Shown here one piece after another: positions 1 through 10,929 of a stretch of 64,000 nucleotides of DNA; position 1 is the stretch's first letter, and every line of letters begins with the position of its first letter. Source of the stretch: Caenorhabditis remanei (lineage: Eukaryota; Nematoda; Chromadorea; Rhabditida; Rhabditidae). The translations under genes and the position numbers were made by a program. The stretch covers positions 15,250,587-15,314,586 of the forward strand of contig NC_071333.1 of assembly GCF_010183535.1 (NCBI RefSeq). Reading direction: 5' to 3'. Below the pieces are notes generated by a model that saw only the letters and a list, made by a program, of their open reading frames with translations, did no database searches and had not been told where the DNA came from.

Positions 1-1536
1 CAGGGATAACACCTACAATCTTTTTTCGGTATGACACCCTGATGTTTTAATTGGAATCACCGATTTTTCAGTTATCTTAATTCGACCTCTATCGTTTATG
101 CTAATATTGTAAACAACAACACGCGCCTTTCAACGTTTAATTTACTGCTTCTTTTGCCATTGCACAAGTTTTTTAAACATCAAGAAGACGCTTCATTTTT
201 TGTAAAAATTTGGTGAGTTTCCGTAATTTCTACCAATTAAAAAATAGTGGTTACAGGGGATATCACGGACAGAAATCAGTCTCCGAATGCCGTACAAATG
301 CATGGTTCAAAACGGATAAGAAAGATTTCACATGTATAGAGGGTCTCCCTGATAATTACTTCAGCCTTCCTATTAATCCATCTGCAATTGCGAATCTAGT
401 AATGATTCAAGAAATACACGAAAACGTCAATGAGCAAGAAGTTAACAGACGAGGAAGGTATTTTTTGACACTTCGAGTTATATAGAAGAAGGAGAACTTA
501 CAGGGAATGCCTCATGAAAAGTGTGCTTAAAAAGACTACCATCAAAGAGATCCGGGATCACCTAGATCAGAACTACAGTACACCGGGCAGTGCACATTCA
601 CCAATATATAGAATGAAAGTGGAAAACTTGCAACAGATAAGATCTCAATTGGTTCAAGATTTTGCCGACAGTAACAATCAAATGCTTAACTTTGAACCGA
701 GTATGCGACGGAAATTGGCCAAATGTAGCTATATACTCTACCTAGATCCTCTAAATCTTTCTTGTTTTAGATGTTAACAATAGTTACAACGAAGGGTTCC
801 GAAATCTTGCAAAGTGGGAGGCAGCGCTGTCGATTTTGCAGGAATTGTTTCCGGTGGGTTTATATAAATCTTATTGGTCTGTTCTAGACACAACACTGGC
901 AATTTCATTATTTCAGAGACATTCTAACGTTGCAAGACCTTCTACTCCTCATAGTTACGAAGAGAGAGGAGCAAGCTCTAACCCACTTTCTACCAATTCC
1001 TCTGACTACTTATTCAACAGCTCCAATCCGAGTATCAGCACCATATCCCCAGCATTGGATGTACATCGGCAATCTCTCCCCTTTGAAACTTCATCAAACA
1101 AAATCAAAAACAGTAGTGCAGAGAAGAACGAGCTGGTATTCAATTCGGTGTTTTCCGCTTCTGTGGCGCAATACCAACAGGAAGGTGGAACATATCCAAC
1201 CCGTAAGATTTTAAAGAGGGGTTTCTTGACAATTTCTAAAAATTTTATAATAGTCAGATCGTCTTTTGGAAATCACTCATTCAGTTTCTGAAGTTTTCAG
1301 GAACATCAACAGAATCCGCAAATGGAAACAAAACTTCGAATGCCACTTCTTCTTCATTGAGGGAGATATCAGAGTACATGTTGATTCCAGCCGGAGCAGT
1401 GGGTCCGATGTTCAAACTGGTCCCTGAAGGTCCACCAGCTGCCAGATGGGAGCAGGACCCAAGATGGCAACAAGTCGACATCACACGCCCATTTCAATAT
1501 CAGAATGGATGGTACAACATCTTACACAACCTCTAA
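1..1536 (+). CDS. Unrecognised 540-aa-family gene, 5' end cut by window edge
   Basis: Exons read as 1-28, 72-212, 248-457, 504-724, 771-853, 917-1202 and 1301-1536 (TAA). Every junction keeps phase and matches the junctions of the intact paralogue at 2673-4803, so this is the 3' three quarters of a sister copy. The coding part is open throughout: a central helical, hydrophobic part, a Ser/Asn/Pro-rich stretch encoded by 917-1202, then a conserved tail with PPAARWEQDPRWQQ and an ending WYNILHNL. I do not recognise a known domain, and no signal peptide can be assessed because the start is outside. The 3' flank (from about 1680) also resembles the flank after 4803, so the duplication extends past the gene. 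Inferred role: none; a nematode-specific expanding family is the best description. Confidence 0.78.
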
Positions 1537-1949
1537 ATTTATCTTTTGCTCATCTGGTTTATTTCCTTATAATATTCAAATCAAGCGTTTCACATAATAA
1601 TTTTGCATCTCTGTGTTCTTTGTCGATTCTCATTTTCGCTTCTCATTTTTTCACCTGTGATTACTATGACATCCTTGTCATCAATAAAAGTATTATATAT
1701 GAGTGAACTTTGTCAAACGGTGCTGAAAATTATAGGTTTTAGTTCTCTGTATTCCTTTTTATGGAAGACCTCTACTAAACTCTAAAAACACCATGTATAC
1801 AACTGGGAGTTCTATACAGTCTAAACTGTGGAGGCCAGGACAATTTTTTGTTTTGTTTTTCTGTTGACCAACCTTCTTTCTATCTTTTTGCCACCGTATT
1901 CTTGTTCAGTTCTAGTCTTAATTTTACAGCACTGTTCAACTAAAAAAAA

Positions 1950-2040
1950 ATGGAAACCGGATGAAGCCATTCTCTATCCTTTGCCTTCCGATAATTGTGA
2001 TTAACAAAGTTGCGAGCATGATGAACCGGTTTGAAATGTA
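1950..2040 (+). pseudogene. Relic of an F-box gene first exon
   Basis: Positions 1972-2040 align with the first exons at 5978, 9570 and 12091, including the preceding acceptor-like TTTTACAG and the following donor GTAAGTATTGTGACC. One A is missing after the ATG, so the frame meets TGA after four codons. No second exon follows. This is a decayed F-box copy sitting between the two unrecognised-family genes. Confidence 0.75.
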
Positions 2041-2672
2041 AGTATTGTGACCACAAAAATCTACATCTGAAAATATAAATGCCTCTCCGAATCAGGATGA
2101 CTTGGAAATAGCTGAAACATGCTGAACTGAATCTTACAAATGTAGCGACTTATCTTTTTGCTTTCAATTTAACTTATCTTTGTGAAATATGATTTTAAAA
2201 TTAATTCTTAATTATTTTTTTATTGCTCTAATTGTATACGGTCTATGATCGAAAAAAGAAACTGTAGATCGCGCAGCAAAAAATCATAATTGAGTTAGAT
2301 GTGCAGTTTCGGCTTCTCTTTTTTTTTCAAGGTCGCAGATATTCTTGGCAGAGTTTGAAGTCTATGTTGGCATATAGCTGTTCGCGCCTTCGACTCATAA
2401 GACCGTCCGCATATGTTTCCCCTTAATTTCTGCTTTTGTCTTTCCGACTTTCTTCTCTTTTCCTTTTTTTGATACCTGGGAGAAGTTTTGCTTACCGTAG
2501 TACATGATAACGAGAATAAGATTATAAGAATTAGTATGAGAGATTAAAAAATATTCAATTTGTTTGAACCAGTATCTATTTATCGAAAGAGAATTTTGTT
2601 CAACACATTTTGGAAACACATGTTGCGTTAGTTTACTGAGTTTTGGAATAAGTGCTGATGATTGCTGAGATA
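2041..2672. other. Gene-free spacer
   Basis: No supported exon on either strand. The short open frames here (for example on the minus strand around 2395-2619) lack splice context and relatives. The spacer ends at the proposed start of the next gene. Confidence 0.5.
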
Positions 2673-4803
2673 ATGTACAAACTCAGGTTATTTCGTTTGT
2701 TCTCCTGATTACTATTATACTTTTAGCGCACTGTACGGTTGTCAAGTTCTGGATAGCACGTTACTCATGCAATTCATGTTTTTGACGTACGAAAATCCTG
2801 AAAATGGTCCAGGTTATCAAATTTTTATGAAAAAAACGTTTGGAATTCTGAAGAGATATGTAGGTTTTTTGCCGTATCGTTCATATTCGACAACGATTTT
2901 TTTCAGGTAATCTACCCTGTGACTTTAATCGAGATGATTGGAGCAATCGAAACACTTGAAGAAAAATGGGGTATCGACAGAAAGATGTTTTTCAAAGATC
3001 CTTCTGAGTAGGTCATTTTCATCTGGTGAAACCATCAATAAAATATTGCAGATACCGCCGTTTTATTGGAAAAACACAGTGTACTGCACAAATGTCCACA
3101 GAAGAGATCGAGGAGTTGATTGAAGGAAAACGTGAGACATTGATTTCCGGTAAAAGTGCTATTAATCCAACTTTGCAGCTCTTTGTTCCACAAATTTGAG
3201 CAGTGTTTTGAAACTGGACCATTTTCCTGATGATCTCACAATCAAGGAGTTCTTAGAGCAGATTCCGTGGATAACACCTTCAATCTTTTTTCGGTATGAC
3301 ACCCTGATGTTTTAATTAGAGTCACCGATTTTTCAGTTATCTTCATTCGACATCAATTGTTTTTGCGAATATCGTAAACAACGACACACTCCTTTCGACG
3401 TATAATTTACTGCTTCTTTTGCCATTGTACAAGTTTTTTGAACATCAAGAAAACGCTTCATTTTTTGTGAAAATCTGGTGAGTTTTCGTATTTTTTACCA
3501 TTTTTAAATAGTGGTTACAGGGGATATCACGGACAGAAATCAGTCTCCGAATGCCGTGAAGAATATGCTTGGTTTGAAACCAAAGTGAAAGATTTCACAC
3601 CTATAGAGGATTTCCCAATCAATTTCTGGAAACTTCCAATCAATACATCTGCAGTTGCAAATCTTGTTATGCTTCAACGTATTGACAAAAGCGTCACTGA
3701 CCAAGAAGTTAACAGACGAGCAAAGTATTATTCAGCATTTCGAGTATTATGAATATGGTATAACTTACAGGAAATGTCTCTTGAAAAAAGTGCTCAGAAA
3801 AGATGCGTTCGCCGAGATCATCCGCTACTTACATCTAAACTACAGTACACCTGACAGCAAAGTCTCACCAATATTTAGAATGGACGTGGAAAACTTGCAA
3901 CAGATAAGATCTCAATTGGTTCAAGATTTTGCCGACAGTAACAATCAAATGCTTGACTTCGAAGAGAATATGCGACTGGAATTGACTAAATGTACCTCTA
4001 TACTCGACCTAACTTCTTTAAACCTTTCTTGTTTCAGATGTTACCAATATCTACAATACAGGATTCCAAAATCTTGCGAAGTGGGAGGCAGCGCTGCTGA
4101 TTTTGCAGGAATTGTTTCCGGTGAGTTTAGACAAATTTTTTTGGTCAGATCTAAACGCTCAACTAGCAATTTCATAATTTCAGAGACATTTTAACGTTTC
4201 AAGACCTTCCACTCCTCATAGTTACGAAGAGAGTGGAACAAGCTCTAACCCACTTTCCACCAATTCCTCTGACTACCTATTCAACAGCTCCAATCCGAAC
4301 ATCTGCATCATATCAAGAGCATTGGATGAACAGTGGAAACCAGTCCCTTTTGAATTTTTAACAAACAAAAACAAAAACAGTTGTGCAGGGAAGAACAAGC
4401 TGGTATTCAATTCGACGTTTTCTGCTTCTGTAGCGTCATACCAACAGGAGGTTGGAGAAGATCAAACCGGTAAGATTTTGAAGTTTGCTTTCTTGACAAT
4501 TTCTAACAATTTCATAATAGTCAGATCGTCTTTTGAAAATCACTCATACAGTTTCTATTCTTTCCAGGAAGAACAACAGAGTGCGCAAATGGAAACACAA
4601 ATTCGAATGCGACTTCTTCTTTATTGAGGGAGATATCAAAGTACATGTTGATTCCAGCCGGAGCAGTGGGTCCAATGTTCAAGTTGGTCCCTGATGGTCC
4701 ACCAGCTGCCGGATGGGAGCAGGACTTCAGCTGGCAACAAGTCGATATCACACGCCCAATTCAATATCAGAATGATTGGTACAACGTCATACATAATTCC
4801 TAA
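2673..4803 (+). CDS. Unrecognised 540-aa nematode-family protein, intact copy
   Basis: Eleven-exon model: 2673-2686, 2727-2859, 2907-3007, 3052-3131, 3179-3293, 3337-3477, 3512-3724, 3771-3991, 4038-4120, 4184-4469, 4568-4803 (TAA). Frame is kept at all ten introns and the total is 540 codons plus stop. The last seven exons match the paralogue at 1-1536 base for base in structure. The product is probably soluble. It contains a leucine-rich helical segment (LLLLLPLYKFFEHQ, about residue 180), a helical block with RMDVENLQQIRSQLVQDF, a Ser/Asn-rich linker, and a tail GPPAAGWEQDFSWQQ...WYNVIHNS. That tail recurs in the 92-aa protein at 20370. I recognise no domain. The first exon is only 14 bp with a 40-bp intron and is the weakest part of the model; the gene could start further upstream. 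Confidence 0.78.
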
Positions 4804-5977
4804 ATACTGGTTTTGGGATTTATTGTTATCTCATGATTTTATTCAAAACAAGCGTTTCAAATTTCGGCCTTGTTTCTTTGTATATTTGTCGATTCTCATA
4901 TATGTATGATTCTATTCTCGAAATGATTCTCTTCTTTATGTCGATTCTATTATCGATCTTTGACACGTGTTTACTATGACGTCCTCCTAATTAATACAAG
5001 TATTTTATTTGAGTGATGTTCGTCAAAAAATGCTGAAAATTATAATTTTATGTTTCTCAAAGTTGGAAAATGTTTTTGCAAAAAACATCGAACCCCACTA
5101 AAGAAAATGTCTTTTTAGCTTTACACCATGTTTCTCTGCTCACTTCTCGCGTAACTACTTGACCATCTGTTCCTGTCGGCAGGTTATCTGATTGCAGAAT
5201 ATCTTTTTCAATAATCGTTGTAATTAGTGACGAGAAATGTAATTATACTGTCAGCATCTGGACGGTCACTTATCGTGTGACAGAGATAGGAACGAGATTA
5301 CCTTTACTACATGTAGGAAATACCTTAATAGTATCTTATTAGATTTCGGTGCAATCAAAAAGATTGGCATATGGTTGACATCAGCACCTTCTGTTCTCAT
5401 CGCTTTTTTCTAACCCACCTTCTTTCCCCTCAAAGTAATCTTCCTGACTTTTACATATGATTTTTATTGTGCTAGTACGTCATTTTCACTAGAGGATAGA
5501 AAACCAACTGAAAACGTTTATATTCTCCGTTTTCATACCATTGTGATCTCATAAATTGTTGAATTATACAATGATCTCATTTGTCCCATTTTGACAGAAT
5601 ATATTTTTTGCTGATGTGCCGCAAACTAAACAGTGCTATTACAATTTAAATAAGTCTTCAAGTCATATACAACTCGATGAATAGTGAAATTTGAAAAGTT
5701 GATTAGTAATCAGACCGGAACGAAATACGGGTTTGCTTCATAGAACTTTTTCTTTCCGCTGTGTTCTTTTTATGAAGGACCTCTACTAAAAACACCCGGT
5801 ATGTAACTGCCTTCTTCAAATACCTACATCTAATTGGAGGGCAAATATCCTATTACATCTGTATTCATCTGTTCCTTCTGTGTCAATCGTCTTTTTTGCC
5901 GACACGCCTTCCTTCCTTTTTGCTAACGTAGTGTTGTTCCGTTTTATCAATGTTTTTACAGTACTGTTCGACTAAAA
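4804..5977. other. Intergenic, 3' flank duplicated with 1537-1760
   Basis: No exon seen. The stretch near 4995-5050 (GAGTGATGTTCGTC...GCTGAAAATTATA) resembles 1698-1736, so the block duplicated with the upstream gene includes its 3' flank. The end (5900-5977) is the promoter and leader region of the F-box gene. Confidence 0.5.
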
Positions 5978-7182
5978 ATGGAAAACCAGGTGAAGGCGTT
6001 TCCTATCCTTCGCTTTCCAATAATTGTGATTCAAGAAGTTGTGAGCATGATGAACCCATTCGAAATGTAAGTATTGTGACTGCAAAAACTTTTAAGTTTT
6101 CGTAATTGGAGTGATACATAATACACAAATCTCATACTCTAATTTTCCAGATTATATTTCTCATTGTTGTCACGTATTGCCAAACTGATTGGACAAATGT
6201 GTTGGAGAACCAGTCGTCATATAGACTACCGCTTTGATGTAGAGATATGCAAAAAACCGTTTATCGCTTTCACAAAAGAAGAACGACGATGGGTGTATGC
6301 GATCTCTACAGAGATGGATAAATCTGATCAAAAGAGGAATTGGACAGACATTGAACTGCAATACAAGTACTACGAGAATCCAATAGGAGGATTGAAAACG
6401 TGGATTCAAGTTGTACAAAAAACTTTGAAAGCGACTCTCCAGTATATTAGAATAAATATCGATGATTATCCTACTCAAAACAGAGTTTTAATTAATTGGA
6501 TCAAAACTCAGACATCATCAGTGGAAAAATTCGTTATTGAAGGCAGCAAATTAGCAGATGGTGATGTTACGTATTTTTTGAACACCATAACAGCAAAATG
6601 GGGTTTGTATCTAGATGCTAAGCTCAGTGACCAATTCACAATTAATTTTCCACGTACTTTGGCGGCTTTTTATGTTCATCATGGAGAATGGATCACATGG
6701 GTACAACTATTATTGATTCCGGCATTGAGTATCTCTATTGTTCACTCTAGTTTGACACCACAAGAATTGAAGGTTTTCTTCGAGTTATGGATGGATTCAA
6801 AATATCACGAGAAGTTGCGGTATATGAGTATTGTCCTCGAGAGTGAAGAACACCTTGAAGCAATTGCAAGTCTTCTACATACTCCGATTGATAAAGAAGG
6901 CTCATGGTATCTGGACACGTGAGTTTTTATTTTCAGTTATCTTTTTGGAAAATTGAAAACTGTGTTTTATTGTTACCTCAAATTTCTATCAAATACTTTT
7001 TCAGTTTGTTTTTCAAAGATACGATTCAAAATGGCGTTGAAATCAAAAGGAGTGATGGAGCGACAGCGTTTCTTGGGCGGTTTCAGAGTCCTCATTCAGA
7101 ATTCGGGCTTATCCGTTTCTGCCTATATTCTAATGGGCTCTGGTCGGTTATTTTGGTCCTTAGAATTATTTTTGGTCCTTAG
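5978..7182 (+). CDS. F-box protein, FBXB/FBA_2 type, C-terminus altered by transposon
   Basis: Exons 5978-6066, 6151-6918 and 7005-7182; 344 aa. Residues 4-30 form an F-box (FPILRFPIIVIQEVVSMMNP), which in this family binds Skp1-like adaptors of SCF ubiquitin ligases. The rest resembles the nematode FBA_2 substrate-recognition domain, with the late landmarks GEWIT.VQLL.IPALSISI and SLTPQELKVFFELWM. It is about 90% like the gene at 12091. A Merlin-like element begins at 7136, so the natural last codons (found after the element at 8388: SNELNDALNA) are replaced by a tail read from the element, SNGLWSVILVLRIIFGP. One landmark, ITVVQ in sisters, is ITWVQ here. The substrate is unknown. Such F-box genes in nematodes evolve fast and are often assumed to target foreign proteins; that is inference. 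Confidence 0.85.
7128..7135 (+). repeat. Target-site duplication, left copy
   Basis: TTCTAATG here is repeated exactly at 8388-8395, directly outside the two ends of the inverted-repeat element. Flanking bases differ, so the duplication is exactly 8 bp. Confidence 0.9.
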
Positions 7183-7428
7183 AATTATTTGTGGTCCTTA
7201 AAATTATTTTTGGTCCTTAAAATTATTTTTGGTCCTTAAAATTATTTTTGGTCCTTAAATTTTTTATTGTTTATTCACAGTGCCTGTGACATTTAAATTA
7301 TTTATTTATTTATTTAGCGTTTTTGTTTGCCTTGTTAATTGTTTACAATTTCATAATTCAGTCTACCTTCAAATTATTTAATCGCAAATACAACAACTGA
7401 TAACAAAGTTGGAAACTAGGAATACATT

Positions 7429-7827
7429 TTATTTAGTGTAATTCGTAAAATATTTATCTGTGGGATTCACAAAGTTTAATTTATGGTTGACCCATCTATG
7501 AGTGAAGTTCGCTTGAATCTGGGGAATCCCTCCGTATGAGGACCAACCGTCTGAGACAACCATGGAACCTTAAAGTAAACACAGTTGTTAGTGAGCGAAG
7601 ACTGACTCACCATTCAAGACATGGTCTTTGATAAGAGGAAGGAGTGTGGCGGCATCGCGTTTCTCGACTTGAAACATCAAGACCTAAGAAACTTTTATTT
7701 GGAGTATGATAGCAATAACAAGTGAGCTTACTTTGTTCGAGCTCCTTTCTACCATTCCAAAGATCCACACAGCCTTCCTACTCAGCATTCGCCCACGATT
7801 GTGTTTGGCTTTGAACATGTGGCTTTC
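7429..7827 (-). pseudogene. Merlin/ISXO2-type transposase fragment
   Basis: Three minus-strand exons can be joined: about 7732-7827, 7611-7683 and 7429-7568. They read ESHMFKAKHNRGRMLSR..VWIFGMVER, then VEKRDAATLLPLIKDHV, then SMVVSDGWSSYGGI...FTHRWVNHKLNFVNP. This is the core of the DDE transposase of the IS1016/ISXO2 (Merlin) group: the ES(K/H)..K..HRGR block after the first Asp, the VER(G/S) strand, and the DGW.SY.G block with the second Asp, followed by VNH..NFV(N/D)P. The frame stops at TAA shortly after, before the third acidic residue, and the codon for the first Asp is not visible unless it is split by an intron. I therefore call it a broken gene of about 105 residues against the usual near 300. 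Confidence 0.72.
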
Positions 7828-7878
7828 GCTTCAAGGTAAGTCCTTACTATTACGCTACTTTAGAAACTTCAGTTACAG

Positions 7879-8049
7879 ATTGTTGTAAACGAAGAATACC
7901 ACCTGTATTATTATCAACGTATGGATCCACATCATGCGGATCAAATTACCATTGCTGGAGATGTTCTCGTCAATGCAGTGGACATTGCTTATGCGGAGGA
8001 AGAAGAAGAAGAGGAGGAAGAAGAAGTGGAGGAAGATCATAATAATTAG
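7879..8049 (+). other. Acidic open frame inside the transposon, opposite to the transposase
   Basis: After a good acceptor (CTTCAGTTACAG) the plus strand is open for 56 codons: VVNEEYHLYYYQRMDPHHAD, then ITIAGDVLVNAVDIAYAE, then about ten Glu and a short end, EDHNN. It is not part of a Merlin transposase. It could be a captured host exon or a chance frame over a GAA repeat. No upstream exon joins it in frame with confidence. Confidence 0.3.
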
Positions 8050-8387
8050 AATTAGAGTTAATAATAAATTGTTATCAGAAGAGTCACTTTCTGATTCTCA
8101 TCACATTCACAAAATTATAAAGAAAAATAGAAAACAAACAATGTGAAACATCAACAAAAAAAGAGAAAACAAAAATTACGGCCAAACAACTTGGCGTTCT
8201 ATGCGTTCCGCGTTTTTCTGATCACTTTTTAATGTCACAGGCACTGTGAATAACCAATAAAAATTTAAGGACCAAGAATAATTTTAAGGACCAAAAATAA
8301 TTTTAAGGACCAAAAATAATTTTAAGGACCAAAAATAATTCTAAGGACCAAAAATAATTCTAAGGACCAAAATAACCGACCAGAGCC

Positions 8388-8395
8388 TTCTAATG
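8388..8395 (+). repeat. Target-site duplication, right copy
   Basis: Exact second copy of TTCTAATG (7128-7135). Reading on from here gives the displaced original C-terminal codons of the F-box gene (AATGAACTTAATGATGCACTC..TGA). Confidence 0.9.
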
Positions 8396-8429
8396 AACTT
8401 AATGATGCACTCAATGCTTGATTGTTTAT

Positions 8430-9080
8430 TTACCAATTCAGTTGTTCGTTCTCAAAATTTTTAAATATTCATTCAATCTGATTGAAGCTGTGTTCGTGTC
8501 TAATTTGAACTTCTTTGCTTTTCTGATTACTGTTTGGGATGAATCGGTCAATAATCTTTGATATCCTAAAGTTTCAAGTCCACATTCTCTAATTGCAGTG
8601 AAATAATTTTTGCACTCTTTTCCTATTTTTTTCAAGCATCGATAAATAAATTACGTCTATATATTCTCACTTTTCTGATGAGGCTTTGTAGAATTTCTTA
8701 ACTCGAAATCTCTTAACTCGAAACTGTCTCGTGAGGGACTGTTTCGAGTCTTTTGTATCTATAGTTTTTCTTTTCGTCCCAATAAATAAATAAATAAATA
8801 AATAGGAGGAAAGTCGACAGATCCATACTTCAAAATTGGTCAAAAATAAATTATGAAATATTTTAAATAAAATTCCAGAGGCGCTCGCTTTAATAAATCA
8901 AAAAGTAATTTGATGATGTTGTCCATTTCAAAAGCAATCTCTATTTGCCATTTTTCCCATCATATACAAAGTAATTCCAAACAGTGTACAATGAATTTCT
9001 GCTTGCGCAAGAATTTCTCAAAATCGTCAGCATATAAAAGGGTGTAAAACTGGAAATTGTGATTTATGTCGTTAATATTA
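8430..9080 (-). mobile_element. Decayed non-LTR retrotransposon (reverse transcriptase) relic
   Basis: On the minus strand near 9040-9010 the frame reads LLYADDFEKFLRK, the YADD catalytic box of a reverse transcriptase. Further on (about 8960-8900) comes WEKWQIEI, equivalent to the WCEKWQLD block of the better copy at 10967-11158. The block at 8438-8635 (KECKNYFTAIRECGLETLGY) could be the 3' part of the same element. Frames are broken by stops and shifts. It probably predates the duplication of the F-box unit, because a matching relic lies after the next F-box gene. Confidence 0.6.
8786..8810. repeat. AATA microsatellite
   Basis: About six copies of AATA (AATAAATAAATAAATA), in the retroelement relic region. 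Confidence 0.8.
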
Positions 9081-9313
9081 GGCAAGAGAAGGAGAGGACC
9101 TAGAACTGATTCCCCAGGGACTTTCGACTTTTCCGTGGTTTCTGCTTTTATGATTTTGAAGCAAAACTGTCGTCAAACTTTAACCACATTATATACGTTC
9201 AGACTTTCTCATCTCATCGAGCTGATCCGGTTATTATATTACCGCTTAGAATTAACAATGACTGTTCTATCTTCTAACTAAATGAATGGAAAAAGACATT
9301 TTGGACGTCTTAT

Positions 9314-9327
9314 ACAGTCTAAAATGT
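9314..9327. promoter_or_regulatory. ACAGTCTAAAATGT motif, copy before second F-box gene
   Basis: ACAGTCTAAAATGT, shared with 11839-11852. It lies about 250 bp upstream of the ATG in both genes. It is part of a longer imperfect inverted repeat with ACATTTTGGACGT just upstream. It could be a protein site or the remnant of a transposon end. Confidence 0.35.
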
Positions 9328-9569
9328 CGAAAGCGAGAACGATCTTATACTTGCCTTCATCTGTCATATATGACAGATGTTTTTTTCATATACCTACAGA
9401 TAATTACAGGGCAAGCAACTAATTAGGTCATCTCCATCTGGGCAACATCTGCTCTTTCTGCTCTCATAGTGTCATTGCCCACCTACCTTATTTATTCTTG
9501 TTGTCAAAGTATTCTAGCTCAATTCTATCTTTGATTCATACTAATCTGTAGCGCTTTCTTAACTCAAAG

Positions 9570-10835
9570 ATGGAAAACCAGGCGAAGGCGTTCCCTATCC
9601 TTCGCCTTCCAATAATTGTAATTCAAGAAGTTGTGAGCATGATGAACCCATTCGAAATGTAAGTATTGTGACCAAAAAATCTTTTCGAATTTTTGTAATT
9701 TGAGCGATATTCAATACAAAAACCGCATTTTCCAATTTTCCAGATTACATTTCTCATTGATGTCCCGTATCGCCAAACTGATTGGACAAATGTGTTGGAG
9801 AAACAGTCGCCATATAGACTACCGCTTTGATGTCCAGATACGCAAGGAACCATTAGTCGCTTTCACAACAGGAAAACGTCGATGGGTGTATATGATCACA
9901 ACAGATTCGGATAAATCTGACAAAAACGGAAATCGAGAGGATTTGGAGAACATTGAACTGCTGCACAAGTACTACAAGAATCCGATAGAAGGATTGAAAA
10001 CGTGGTTTCAAATCGTACAAAACACGCTGAATGCAACCCTCCAGTGTTTTACGATAAACACCGATGATTACCCTGCTCAAAACAAACTTTTAATCGATTG
10101 GATCAAAACTCAGACATCAACAGTCGAACAGTGCGTTTTTGATGGCAGCAATCTAGCTGATGATGATGTTATGTATTGTTTAGCCACCATGACGATAAAA
10201 TGGGGTTTGTATTTACATGCTAAGCTGAGTGACCAATTTACATACAACTTTCCTTGTGAATTCGCTTATTTTACTGTTCAATTCGGAGAATGGATTACGG
10301 TGGAACAACTGATATCGATTCCGGCAATTAGTATCTCTATTGTCTACTCTAGTTTTACACCTTTAGAATTGAAGGGGTTTTTCCAGGTGTGGAGAGCTAA
10401 ATTAGTTCACCAAACATTGCAGTATTTTGAAATTGTAATCAAGAGTCGACATCATTTAGAAGCGATTGAAAGTCTTCCACATTCTGAAATTCACAATGAA
10501 GAGCCAATGCATCTGGAAAAGTAAGTACTCTTTTAACATATTCACTATTGAGAGGGAGAAACTTCTTGGTTGACTAATGCATATAAAACATATTTATTAG
10601 AAAAACTAGGAAGTTCATCACAATGTTCGAGCTGACTCGATATTTTGATACTTTATCTCCATTGTGTAAAATGTTATTGATTCCTTTCAAACTCATTTTC
10701 AGTGCGTTTTACAAAGCTACACTCCTAGGTGGCATTGAAATCAAAAGATGTGATGGAGCTACAGCGGTTCTTGGACTGTGCGAGAGTCGTCATTCAGAAT
10801 TCGGGCTTCTCTGTTTTTGTCTGTGCTCTGATTAG
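9570..10835 (+). CDS. F-box protein, FBXB/FBA_2 type
   Basis: Exons 9570-9658, 9744-10520 and 10703-10835; 332 aa, no frame break. The first exon encodes MENQAKAFPILRLPIIVIQE, the F-box expected to contact a Skp1-like adaptor. The second carries the FBA_2-like recognition region with landmarks RHIDYRFDV, LKTWFQIVQ, GEWITVEQLISIPAISISI and SFTPLELKGFFQVW. The third encodes ATLLGGIEIKRCDGATAVLG..SRHSEFGLLCFCL. It is the most divergent of the three copies, especially in the region of residues 85-110 and at the 3' end (terminates CSD). Its upstream 150 bp share blocks with the gene at 12091, suggesting common regulation. Function: probable substrate receptor of an SCF ubiquitin ligase, by family. 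Confidence 0.88.
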
Positions 10836-10929
10836 AAATGCACCTAAATTTTCTTAAGCAATTTCAATTTTCACTTACAAATGTTATGTTCTTTCTACAT
10901 GTAATTAATAAACACTCATAATAATAAAA

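Larger units (their letters stand above)
7136..8387. mobile_element. Merlin-like DNA transposon (IS1016/ISXO2-type), 1252 bp
   Basis: The ends are long inverted repeats of about 160 bp (7136-7296 and about 8228-8387), identical over at least the outer 32 bp and starting GGCTCTGGTCGGTTATTTTG. Each end contains six near-identical copies of a 19-bp unit (ATTATTTTTGGTCCTTARA), followed by a shared CAGTGCCTGTGACATT. An 8-bp duplication and GG termini fit the Merlin superfamily, and minus-strand exons encode a recognisable part of a Merlin/ISXO2 transposase. The interior is otherwise short and the transposase incomplete, so the copy is probably non-autonomous. Insertion is recent judging by the near-perfect ends. 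Confidence 0.78.

Noticed and set aside
7136..7260. Regular 19-bp repeats considered as a CRISPR-like array
   Set aside because: Units are directly adjacent with no unique spacers and are mirrored at the other transposon end; the host is a eukaryote.
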